NCBI GenBank assembly: GCA_021787655.1 | Contig: JAJYLM010000007.1 | Location: forward strand, 1 to 26,986 | Direction: 5' to 3' | Length of the DNA: 26,986 bases | DNA from: a bacterium | GTDB taxonomy: Bacteria > JAMCPX01 | Notes under the pieces: model-generated | Told to the model about the DNA's origin: nothing | Database searches by the model: none | What the model saw: only the letters and a program-made list of their open reading frames with translations | Program-made: the position numbers and the translations under genes | Part shown: positions 8,255 to 15,694 of the stretch, in pieces | Layout of the letters: the number at the start of each line of letters is the position of its first letter | How positions within the stretch are numbered: the stretch's first letter is position 1

Positions 8255-8992
8255 ATGGACGGGATTACTGTTTTTTATCCCATGTACAATGAGGAGTTAT
8301 ATATCAAGCGGGCTGTCGAGGCTGCGCGCGAGATTTGCGAACTCATGCTGCGGGTGGGCGAGATCGGGGAATATGAGATCCTCATCATCGATGATGCATC
8401 ACAGGATGCAACCGGGAAGATCGCGGACGAACTTGCTGCCCAGGATAAACGGATACGGGTCATACACCATCAGACAAACAGGGGGCTTGGAGGTTCGCTG
8501 AAGACGGGCTTTTATAATGCACGGATGGACATGATCCTGTATTCGGACACGGACCTTCCGTTCGATATGATGGAGATCAAAAAGGCCCACCGGCTCATGC
8601 GCTACTACGAAGCCGATATTGTATCTGCATTCAGGTTTGACAGGACCGGGGAGGGTCTGCGGAGACTCATGTATTCATACGTGTACAACACCATCATAAA
8701 GATCCTGTTCGGTCTGAGGATAAAGGACGTCAACTTTTCGTTCAAACTTGTCAGGAGAGAGGTCCTGGAGCACGTCGTTCTGAAATCCGAGGGCAGTTTT
8801 ATAGATGCTGAACTGCTGATCAAGGCACAGCGCTATGGCTTTAAGATCATCCAGTTCGGGACCAACTATTTCCCGAGAAGCCGGGGGGTTTCCACGTTGT
8901 CGAGCTCGGGCGTGATCCTGAAAATTGTGCAGGAAATGGTATCGCTGCGCAACGAGATAAAAACGATCCAGCCCGTTGTTACGCGGCGATGA
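8255..8992 (+). CDS. Family 2 glycosyltransferase, probable polyprenyl-phosphate sugar synthase (FlmF2/ArnC/DPM1-like)
   Basis: The 245-residue product has a GT-A fold with the N-terminal nucleotide-sugar motif VFYPMYNEE, IIDDASQDATG (about 45-54), NRGLGGSLKTG (about 75-85) and the metal-binding DxD-type motif YSDTDLP (D98, D100). It resembles dolichol/undecaprenyl-phosphate glycosyltransferases and, like DPM1, has no C-terminal membrane helices. From its neighbours I infer that it charges undecaprenyl phosphate with an N-acetylated hexosamine on the inner face of the membrane. Its stop overlaps the deacetylase start by 4 bases (ATGA). The start rests on AGGAG at 8241-8245. The exact sugar and lipid acceptor cannot be read from the sequence. 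Confidence 0.85.
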   Translation: MDGITVFYPMYNEELYIKRAVEAAREICELMLRVGEIGEYEILIIDDASQDATGKIADELAAQDKRIRVIHHQTNRGLGGSLKTGFYNARMDMILYSDTDLPFDMMEIKKAHRLMRYYEADIVSAFRFDRTGEGLRRLMYSYVYNTIIKILFGLRIKDVNFSFKLVRREVLEHVVLKSEGSFIDAELLIKAQRYGFKIIQFGTNYFPRSRGVSTLSSSGVILKIVQEMVSLRNEIKTIQPVVTRR

Positions 8993-9792
8993 CGAAAGCC
9001 CTCATCGTGAACGCAGACGATTTCGGTCTGTGCAGGGAGATTTCATCCGGTATTCTGCAGGCACACCGCGAAGGCATCGTGACTGCAACCTCGGTTGTCG
9101 CCAACGGCGGCTATTTCGAACAATCGGCTGCCCTGCTGAAGGACAGCGGTATCGATACCGGCATCCATCTCACGTTGACCGGCAGTGAGAAGCCGTTGAC
9201 CGGAGACATTCCCGGGCTCGTTGACGGCAGGGGGATGTTTTACAGAAGCTACCGGCAGGTCATCCCGAGGATTGTGCTCGGCCGGTTTGACAGCGATGCA
9301 CTCGAAAAGGAACTGGCAGCACAGATTACCATGCTCAAAGACCATGGTGTTGCGGTGAGTCACATCGACAGCCACCAGCACCTCCACCTGCTGCCGGGTA
9401 TCAGGGATATCGTTCTGCGCCTCGCACACAGGTTCAGGATACCGTGGATACGGGTTCCCCGTGCCCAGAGGGCCGGTGCACGGGGTATCGGCTTGAATCT
9501 GCTTGCCAAAGGGCTCAGAAACGGTTTACAAGAACAACGTCTTGGTTTTACGGATGCGTTTGCGGGTTTTGATCAGGGGGGGCACATGGACGAAGCAGCC
9601 TTGTCCACGGTACTCCCATCGATTGCTGACGGCGTAACAGAACTCATGGTGCACCCGGGATTCGATGCTTCGGCTTTCTATGACTGGGGGTACGCATGGG
9701 AAGGAGAGCTCAGGGCGCTGACCGGCACGACCATAAAAGACTTGATAAAAAGGATGGACATAACATTGACCAGCTTTAAGGAGATGCGATGA
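8989..9792 (+). CDS. YdjC/ChbG-family carbohydrate deacetylase (NaxD/HpnK-like)
   Basis: The 267-residue product is a YdjC-family (PF04794) metal-dependent deacetylase. The active-site pieces are present: NADDFG (D10, D11), GIHLTLTG (H60), the cluster SHIDSHQHLH (H125, D127, H129, H131) and VHPGFD near the C-terminus. Related enzymes include ChbG on chitooligosaccharides, HpnK beside hopanoid genes, and Francisella NaxD, which deacetylates undecaprenyl-phosphate-GalNAc before the sugar is put on lipid A. Placement between a GT2 enzyme and an ArnT-like transferase, with ATGA overlaps on both sides, makes the NaxD-type role the best inference. No hopanoid cyclase gene is in view, which argues against the HpnK reading. 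Confidence 0.88.
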   Translation: MTKALIVNADDFGLCREISSGILQAHREGIVTATSVVANGGYFEQSAALLKDSGIDTGIHLTLTGSEKPLTGDIPGLVDGRGMFYRSYRQVIPRIVLGRFDSDALEKELAAQITMLKDHGVAVSHIDSHQHLHLLPGIRDIVLRLAHRFRIPWIRVPRAQRAGARGIGLNLLAKGLRNGLQEQRLGFTDAFAGFDQGGHMDEAALSTVLPSIADGVTELMVHPGFDASAFYDWGYAWEGELRALTGTTIKDLIKRMDITLTSFKEMR

Positions 9793-11300
9793 AGGAAAAG
9801 AAGTACGCTTATTTGACGTTTGCGGTAATTTTAGGATTTCTGATCTTCAGGATATTCTATATTGCGACAACCCACTATACACTTTCCCAGGACGAGGCTT
9901 ACTTTTGGGACTGGTCACGGCACCCGGCGCTGAGCTACTATGACATGGGCCCCATGATCGCATGGATCATTGCGTTTTTCACGCACCTGTTCCCGGTGTC
10001 CGCATTCTCTGTACGGCTGGGTGCACCGGTGTTTGCGGCCATGACTGCTGTCGTGATCTATATTCTTACCGTCGACGTTACGGAGTCCAGTATGCTGGGA
10101 TTCTGGGTCGTCCTGCTGTTCCATATCATGCCCATCGGCATGGCAGGCGGTATTATCATGACCTATTATTCACCGCAGGTCTTCTTTATGTCCCTCATGG
10201 CGCTTTTCCTCTGGAAGCTCATTACCGACGGCAGGCCCTGGTGGTGGTACCTGATTGGATTGACCGCGGGCCTTGGATTGCTGTCGCACCACATGTTTAT
10301 TTTTTTCACGGCAGAGGTCGGTCTGTTTGTCATTCTCTCCCGGAATAACCGGAAATGGCTCAGGCGCAAGGAGCCGTATCTCGCTCTCCTGATAGAGCTG
10401 ATCGTCGCAAGCCCCATCGTGATCTGGAATGCGACGCATGATTTCGTCATGTTCCGGCACGCCATCGGCATGATGTCCGAGACGAAGAACATCTCCTTCA
10501 CCCTGTTTGAATACATCGGCGGACAGGCTGGCATCGAGGCCGGATTTTTCTTTCTCGCCGTTGTGTACGGACTGGCCGTCAGCGGGTACCGGGGCATCAA
10601 ATTCAAGGATGACAAATACCTGTTCCTGTTCTGCCTGTCTGCACCGGTGATACTGTTCATTGCACTGCTGAGTATCGGCGGCAGGACAGAGCCCAACTGG
10701 CCTGTGTCTGGTTATATTACAGGATCGATTGCAGCGGTCTACGTTGTGTACGAGAAGTTGAGGAACGGCAGGCACTGGTTCCGTGTGATGGTCAATGCAG
10801 GGCTCGGACTCACTGTATTCCTCGGTGTGCTCGTCTCGGTCTTCGCATACTACCCGTCTCTGATGCACGATGCCGGTATCTATATACCTCCGCAGAGAGA
10901 CCCCACGAACAGGATGTACGGATGGGATACAGTGGGCAGGCAGGTCTCGGCCGAACTCGCGCAGCTGCCACCGGGCAGCTTTGTTGCAACCCATGAGTAC
11001 GGTTTGAATGCAGAGCTCGCCTTCTACGTCAAGGGACATCCCCAGGTTTATGAGATCCCTGTCATAAGACGGTTCAGCCAGTATGATTTCTGGAACAATT
11101 TCAGGGCTGCCAAAGGCAGGGACGCCATCTACGTCGGATATGCACCCATAGAATCACAGGTCAGCGTATTATTCAACAGTGTCGGACCGGCGCAGGAGCT
11201 TACCATAAAAACCAGACACACCCATGAGGACCGGTTTACCTTTTATATCTACAAATGTTACGGATACAAAGGGACGGCAAAGGAACTCGCGACGTTCTGA
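9789..11300 (+). CDS. ArnT/GT39-like polytopic glycosyltransferase
   Basis: The 503-residue integral membrane protein has about ten or more hydrophobic segments. The first periplasmic loop carries the family's catalytic acidic pair (D35, E36 in the stretch SQDEAYFWDWS), followed by the YYDMGP block. This architecture matches ArnT, FlmK and PMT-type enzymes (GT83/GT39), which take a sugar from a polyprenyl phosphate donor and attach it on the periplasmic side to lipid A or another envelope acceptor. The C-terminal roughly 130 residues form a soluble periplasmic domain. The start overlaps the deacetylase stop (ATGA). The acceptor is probably lipid A or LPS core given the Francisella parallel, but protein or other glycan acceptors remain possible. 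Confidence 0.87.
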   Translation: MKEKKYAYLTFAVILGFLIFRIFYIATTHYTLSQDEAYFWDWSRHPALSYYDMGPMIAWIIAFFTHLFPVSAFSVRLGAPVFAAMTAVVIYILTVDVTESSMLGFWVVLLFHIMPIGMAGGIIMTYYSPQVFFMSLMALFLWKLITDGRPWWWYLIGLTAGLGLLSHHMFIFFTAEVGLFVILSRNNRKWLRRKEPYLALLIELIVASPIVIWNATHDFVMFRHAIGMMSETKNISFTLFEYIGGQAGIEAGFFFLAVVYGLAVSGYRGIKFKDDKYLFLFCLSAPVILFIALLSIGGRTEPNWPVSGYITGSIAAVYVVYEKLRNGRHWFRVMVNAGLGLTVFLGVLVSVFAYYPSLMHDAGIYIPPQRDPTNRMYGWDTVGRQVSAELAQLPPGSFVATHEYGLNAELAFYVKGHPQVYEIPVIRRFSQYDFWNNFRAAKGRDAIYVGYAPIESQVSVLFNSVGPAQELTIKTRHTHEDRFTFYIYKCYGYKGTAKELATF

Positions 11301-11376
11301 CAGCCGGAAATGCAGGGATGACAGTACCGGGGAATCGAGGACCGGATAATCCGGACGGACCCGCGGGGATGCAAGG

Positions 11377-12690
11377 CTATGCCGGGGCCGTTTCGAGGTA
11401 CAGCTCGCCGGTGGAGGCATCGTAGGAAAACACCTCTGCGAACCTCCCCCAGGTGATGGCGATCTCGAGCTGGCGCTGTGCCTCTTCTTCGGTAAAAAAC
11501 TTCAGGAGATACTCTCCGATAAAGTCCTCGTGGATCCGCCTGTTTTTCTTGGTGTTCAACAGATGCATGATCTGTTTCACGAGTGCCACGTTTTCGATGA
11601 CCTGCCTGCTGAAGTTTACCTTTCTGCCGAGGATGTCTGCAGTGACAAACTCCTTGCCGTTTTCGGTAAGGGCAATATCCCCTTCGGTCACCTTGACGTA
11701 CTGGAGCAGTACAGCGGCGTCCACGATCGGGAGGATATCATCAACCTCCATCTGGAGTTCGTCACTGAGCTTGTAGATGTCCTCCTCTCCGCCGCGCTCG
11801 AACACGAGCTCAAGCAATCCGGCGACTGCACCGGGCTTTGCATTGGGCAGCATCTGATACTTTTCTTTGACTGCCAAAAACCTGCTCTGTATGGATTCGG
11901 CCTCTGCATCGGGGTTGGTCAGGAGCTGGTAGATCATATCGATGAAAACCTTGAATTCATCGGACTCCGGGTTGCGCTTGTGCGGGAGGTCGATGGAGAA
12001 TTTTGCCCGTATGCGCCCCGGGTTCTTGGAAAGGATGACGCATTCGTCTGCAAAAAAAACCGCTTCCTCGATGTTGTGGGTGACCAGGAGGATCGCCTTT
12101 GTCGGCAGTTTTCTGTCGGTCCAGAGGTCGATGATCTCACGCCTGAGGTTTTCTGCGGTCAGAATGTCGAGTGCACTGAAAGGTTCATCCATGCATAAAA
12201 GTTCAGGTTCCACGATCAGTGCCCGGGCAAAGCCGACCCGCTGTTTCATGCCGCCGGACAGCTCCTTGGGGTACGCGTCTTCGAATCCGTCCAGACCTAT
12301 AGTGTCCAAAATCTTCAGAGCCTTATCAGTTATCAGCGCATCATCGATGCCTTTCGCCTTGAGAACAATGGTGACATTCTCGAGGACCGTAAGCCAGGGA
12401 AACAGGGCAAAATTCTGAAACACAATGGATATGTGCGGAGAGGGGGCGGACAGCAGCTTGTTCCGGAATATGACCTCCCCGGAAGTCGGTTTCTGGAGGC
12501 CCGAAATAATTTTGATGAGCGTCGATTTACCGGATCCCGAGGGCCCGAGCAGGGCAGTAATCTTGTCGTTCCGGAGCTGAAAGTCTACATGGTCGACGAT
12601 GGTGACCGTGTTGCCCTTGATGCCCTCGACGGTCTTACTGACCTGCCTGAGCTCTGCTATCATGATATCATTGTTCTGTTGTTGTTCCAT
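11377..12690 (-). CDS. NitT/TauT-type ABC transporter ATPase with C-terminal AAA-associated domain
   Basis: The product has 437 residues. The first about 260 are a nitrate/sulfonate/taurine-type ATPase with Walker A GPSGSGKST (49-57), a Q-loop (VFQNFALFPW), the signature LSGGMKQR, Walker B LLCMDEPFSALD and the switch VTHNIEEA. The remaining about 175 residues match the AAA-associated C-terminal domain (PF09821), a winged-helix-like extension found only in a subset of these ATPases and possibly regulatory. The ATG lies one base after the permease stop, with GGAG 8 bases upstream. The two genes form a two-gene operon. No periplasmic binding protein gene adjoins it, so the substrate is unknown. 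Confidence 0.9.
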   Translation of the reverse strand: MEQQQNNDIMIAELRQVSKTVEGIKGNTVTIVDHVDFQLRNDKITALLGPSGSGKSTLIKIISGLQKPTSGEVIFRNKLLSAPSPHISIVFQNFALFPWLTVLENVTIVLKAKGIDDALITDKALKILDTIGLDGFEDAYPKELSGGMKQRVGFARALIVEPELLCMDEPFSALDILTAENLRREIIDLWTDRKLPTKAILLVTHNIEEAVFFADECVILSKNPGRIRAKFSIDLPHKRNPESDEFKVFIDMIYQLLTNPDAEAESIQSRFLAVKEKYQMLPNAKPGAVAGLLELVFERGGEEDIYKLSDELQMEVDDILPIVDAAVLLQYVKVTEGDIALTENGKEFVTADILGRKVNFSRQVIENVALVKQIMHLLNTKKNRRIHEDFIGEYLLKFFTEEEAQRQLEIAITWGRFAEVFSYDASTGELYLETAPA

Positions 12691-12691
12691 A

Positions 12692-14401
12692 TCAGCTCTC
12701 CAGCTGGTGGAGCTGGTTTACCTGTTTGTACAGCCTTTTCCACACCGTGATATTGAGTATAACAACAACCACGATCATGGCAAATGTTCCACCGAAGAGC
12801 ATCTGCATATTGTTGTGTACTATGGCCCGGTTGATCAGCGTCCCCACCCCGGTGGTGAACAGGATCTTGTTTTTGTACAGGACATACTCCGCGACAATGG
12901 ACGCGTTCCATGCGCCCCCTGCCGCAGTTATGATGCCGGTTATCAGCTGGGGGGCTATTGCCGGGAGGATGATGTTTTTCCACAGCACCCATCCCCGGAT
13001 ATTGAACAGCCGCTTGACCCCGATGAGGTCGTCCGGAATACTCATGGCACCTGAGATGGTGTTGTACAGGATATACCACTGGGCACCGAGCAGCATGAGC
13101 ACCACGGCCCCGATGCCGAGTCCCACGTGCAGGTGTACCAGCACGAGCAGGGCAAGCGGATAGAGCAGAGGGGCCGGATAGGATGCGAAGAACTGTACCA
13201 CCGGCTGAAACTTTGCCGCAAGGTCTTTGCGCAGCCCGATATAAACGCCGGCCGGTACTGCCCAGATCACCCCGATCAGAAGCGTTGCCATGACCCTTGC
13301 CAGGGTAAGGGACACCGCAGATGCAATGGAGATGAGCTCATGCGGGGTCAGGCTGCGCAGTATAATACCTGCCCTGTAAACGCCGAACAGAACGAGGATA
13401 CCTGCGCTCATCATCAGTGCAATGAGCAGCGGGCGCATGATCCACGACGCGATCTGGGTAATGACGCGCCTGGTTCCGCGTGCCGGGAATCGTTTTTTGA
13501 GGGATGTGCCGGATCCGGCCAGCAGTCTCGCGAGCCGTTTACCGATCATGAGCCGCTTCACATAATTCAAGACCAGAGAATCTGCAGTTGTTCCGGATCC
13601 GGAATCCTCTATCTTGAATTTGTCAGACCAGAGGATGAGCGGCTTCCACAGGAGCCTGTCGATCATCAGGATCATGATTCCCATTGCAATGAGTGAGTAC
13701 ACCATTGCCGGGGTGTCGCCGCGCTCCTGCGCAACGCTCATATACGCACCGATGCCCTGCAGCCTGAACGATCTGTTCCCGAGGACGAATGCCTCGTTGA
13801 CCGACAGGAAAAACCACCCTCCGGCAAACGACATCATGCTGTTCCAGATCAGGGATATGGACGAGAAAGGCATTTCGAGCCAGAGGAACCGCCGGGTACC
13901 CGAGAACTGATAGAGGGTCGATACGTACGAGAGGTCCTTCGGTATCGACTTCAGCGACTGGTAAACGGCAAAGGCCATGTTCCATGCCATGGCCGTGAAG
14001 ATCATCACGATGGCGGCAAGTTCGAGGCCGGTGTTGCTTTTTGGAAACAGGGCAATGAGGAACAGGACGATTGCAGGCATGAGACTCAGCACCGGTATGC
14101 TCTGGAGAATATCGAGCAGCGGTACCAGGATCACTTCGCCGAACCGCGTCCGTGCCGCAAGGTAGCCGTAGGCCAATGCAAAGACCAGCGACAGGGCATA
14201 CGCGGCGAGCATGCGGACGAGGGAGTAGAGCGAATATGCGATGAGGGAAAGCGGAGAGAGCGAAATCGAGGAGAGCGGCCTGAACGGGACGATCAGATGC
14301 GTGTAGACATGGATCAGGAGATAGACGATACCCGCAAGGATAATGAGAAAGCTGATGTCAAACCAGAACTGCTGGTATTTTTTAAGCTCAGGAGAGAGCA
14401 T
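12692..14401 (-). CDS. Duplicated-permease ABC transporter membrane subunit (COG4986 type)
   Basis: The 569-residue membrane protein holds two BPD_transp_1 permease units in tandem, separated by a basic cytoplasmic linker near residues 265-310. Each half has a cluster of membrane helices and a recognisable EAA-type coupling loop. The first is near residues 165-195 (EMPFSSISLIWNSMM), the second near 480-515 (ILPAIAPQLITGIITAAGGAWNAS). A single chain therefore supplies both permease halves for the adjacent ATPase. This fits the 'anion transport, duplicated permease' family. Substrates for the family are inferred as nitrate, sulfonate or similar anions but are not proven. The gene heads its operon; a TTGACA-based promoter lies upstream, divergent from rlpA. 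Confidence 0.88.
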   Translation of the reverse strand: MLSPELKKYQQFWFDISFLIILAGIVYLLIHVYTHLIVPFRPLSSISLSPLSLIAYSLYSLVRMLAAYALSLVFALAYGYLAARTRFGEVILVPLLDILQSIPVLSLMPAIVLFLIALFPKSNTGLELAAIVMIFTAMAWNMAFAVYQSLKSIPKDLSYVSTLYQFSGTRRFLWLEMPFSSISLIWNSMMSFAGGWFFLSVNEAFVLGNRSFRLQGIGAYMSVAQERGDTPAMVYSLIAMGIMILMIDRLLWKPLILWSDKFKIEDSGSGTTADSLVLNYVKRLMIGKRLARLLAGSGTSLKKRFPARGTRRVITQIASWIMRPLLIALMMSAGILVLFGVYRAGIILRSLTPHELISIASAVSLTLARVMATLLIGVIWAVPAGVYIGLRKDLAAKFQPVVQFFASYPAPLLYPLALLVLVHLHVGLGIGAVVLMLLGAQWYILYNTISGAMSIPDDLIGVKRLFNIRGWVLWKNIILPAIAPQLITGIITAAGGAWNASIVAEYVLYKNKILFTTGVGTLINRAIVHNNMQMLFGGTFAMIVVVVILNITVWKRLYKQVNQLHQLES

Positions 14402-14429
14402 TGCAGGGTATCCATATAAGTTGTTGTTG

Positions 14430-14458
14430 TGTGTAAAATATTATCTCCGGTATGTCAA
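14430..14458 (-). promoter_or_regulatory. Candidate promoter of the permease-ATPase operon
   Basis: A perfect TTGACA (14458-14453) is followed after 17 bases by TACACA (14435-14430), a weak -10. A CAA-repeat leader of about 25 bases leads to the ATG at 14401. The weak -10 may indicate need for an activator. Confidence 0.4.
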
Positions 14459-14561
14459 GATAAACCCGAAATGTCCCCCGGTCAATCCCGTTTCCCGGAG
14501 GCAGGCCTGACGGGACGATGATTTTATAGGCAGGACATCAAAAATCTGCTACGACGGCACT

Positions 14562-15200
14562 ATGCAAAAGAAACTCCTGCCCGGTATTTTAATCCTGGGT
14601 GTCATTGCCGGCTGTGCGACTGCGCCACTCGTGCATCCCGGAGATACGATCACCGGCAGAGCATCATGGTATGGCGGCAAGTTTATCGGGAGAAAAACGG
14701 CAAACGGCGAGATTTTTACGTCCCAGAGCCTCACGGCTGCGAATAAGACGCTGCCATTCAATACCCGTGTCCTGGTAACGAACCTCAATAACGGCAAGAG
14801 TGTCATCGTCAGAATCAACGATCGCGGACCTTATGTCGGGGACCGGATCATCGATCTTTCGTATGCAGCGGCAAAGGCAATCGATATGATTGGTACGGGC
14901 ACGGCAATGGTTCGGCTCGAGATAGTGAAACCGGGCGAAGGTGTGGGTGAACGGGAACGCAGGTTCAGTCCGGGTATGTATTACCTGCAGATTGGGTTTT
15001 TCTCGGTGGAGCAGAATGCCGACAAGCTCAAACAGGATCTGTCCGCAACGTTTCCGGATACCATGGTGGATCCGGACGTCATCGGAGGGAAGAACTACTA
15101 CAGGGTTTTTGTTGGTCCGTTCAGGGACCAGATTGCCACGTACATAGAGGCTGACAAACTCAGGGATATGGGGTATACGGTAATCGTCAACAGAAAGTAG
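14562..15200 (+). CDS. rlpA: RlpA family septal/cell-wall lipoprotein (DPBB + SPOR)
   Basis: The 212-residue product has a lipoprotein signal peptide with lipobox IAGC (acylated cysteine at residue 18), a double-psi beta-barrel domain (about 30-122) with GRASWYGGKF, KTANGE and the catalytic-type motif NDRGPY (86-91), and a C-terminal SPOR domain (about 137-212) that binds denuded peptidoglycan at division sites. Characterised RlpA proteins are lytic transglycosylases acting on glycan strands without stem peptides. The order and size are standard. No clear ribosome-binding site precedes the ATG; the signal peptide supports the start. The next lipoprotein gene follows after 62 bases on the same strand and may be cotranscribed. 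Confidence 0.92.
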   Translation: MQKKLLPGILILGVIAGCATAPLVHPGDTITGRASWYGGKFIGRKTANGEIFTSQSLTAANKTLPFNTRVLVTNLNNGKSVIVRINDRGPYVGDRIIDLSYAAAKAIDMIGTGTAMVRLEIVKPGEGVGERERRFSPGMYYLQIGFFSVEQNADKLKQDLSATFPDTMVDPDVIGGKNYYRVFVGPFRDQIATYIEADKLRDMGYTVIVNRK

Positions 15201-15262
15201 CGCTCCCGGGAGAACGTCCGGCGGAACCTTTCGGAGAATGACTCAGGATATGGGGAGTACCT

Positions 15263-15694
15263 ATGGCGGGTATCGGCAGAAGACGACAACAGCACGGAAC
15301 GACGGCTGCCAGCGGCACATTCAGGATCGTTGCCGCTGCAGGTATTCTGTTTCTTGCGGGATGTACCTATAACGGTACGGCACCGAAACAGCAGGATCCG
15401 GCACAGCAGTACCTGAGCGCTGCCGAAGTGCAAAAGTTGTCTCCGGACCTTCTGTCATTGTTCAGGAACGGCTCCCGGGATACGAAGATCAGCGTCCTCG
15501 TAACGACGGCATCTGTCCTGAGCCGGCAGCAGCGGCAGGAACTGGAGGCGGCCTCTGTTCATATCGCGACGATCACCGGAAACGTATGCACTGCGTCCAT
15601 GAAGCTGGAAGCACTGCCCCTGCTTGCCCGCAAGTCCTATGTCCGCACTATCGTCCTGTCGAAGAAAATGCGCCTGCTTGGACCGGTGCACTAA
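15263..15694 (+). CDS. Small lipoprotein with an inhibitor-I9/subtilase-propeptide-like C-terminal half
   Basis: The product has 143 residues. A basic N-region, a hydrophobic stretch and the lipobox FLAGC (cysteine at 34) mark it as a lipoprotein. The mature part begins with a short glutamine/proline-rich spacer. From about residue 75, a strand-helix-strand pattern (ISVLVTTA, a helical segment, then VHIATITGNVCTASM and YVRTIVLS) resembles the I9 fold of subtilisin propeptides and stand-alone inhibitors. This is pattern similarity only. The start is supported by GGGGAG about 5 bases upstream. Its stop overlaps the stop of the convergent PAS gene by three bases. It may act as a periplasmic protease inhibitor or folding helper; the function is unproven. 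Confidence 0.72.
   Translation: MAGIGRRRQQHGTTAASGTFRIVAAAGILFLAGCTYNGTAPKQQDPAQQYLSAAEVQKLSPDLLSLFRNGSRDTKISVLVTTASVLSRQQRQELEAASVHIATITGNVCTASMKLEALPLLARKSYVRTIVLSKKMRLLGPVH

Noticed and set aside
8989..9792. Hopanoid pathway (HpnK) assignment for the deacetylase
   Set aside because: No squalene-hopene cyclase or other hpn gene is in the window, and the flanking GT2 and ArnT-like genes fit the lipid-linked aminosugar pathway better.
10170..11039. 289-codon minus-strand frame opposite the ArnT-like gene
   Set aside because: Histidine-, arginine- and cysteine-rich composition is typical of an antisense shadow of a membrane protein gene; no motif is seen.
11301..11376. Terminator in the convergent gap between the ArnT-like and ABC ATPase genes
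   Set aside because: A small CCGGA-TAA-TCCGG hairpin exists, but no T run follows on either strand.
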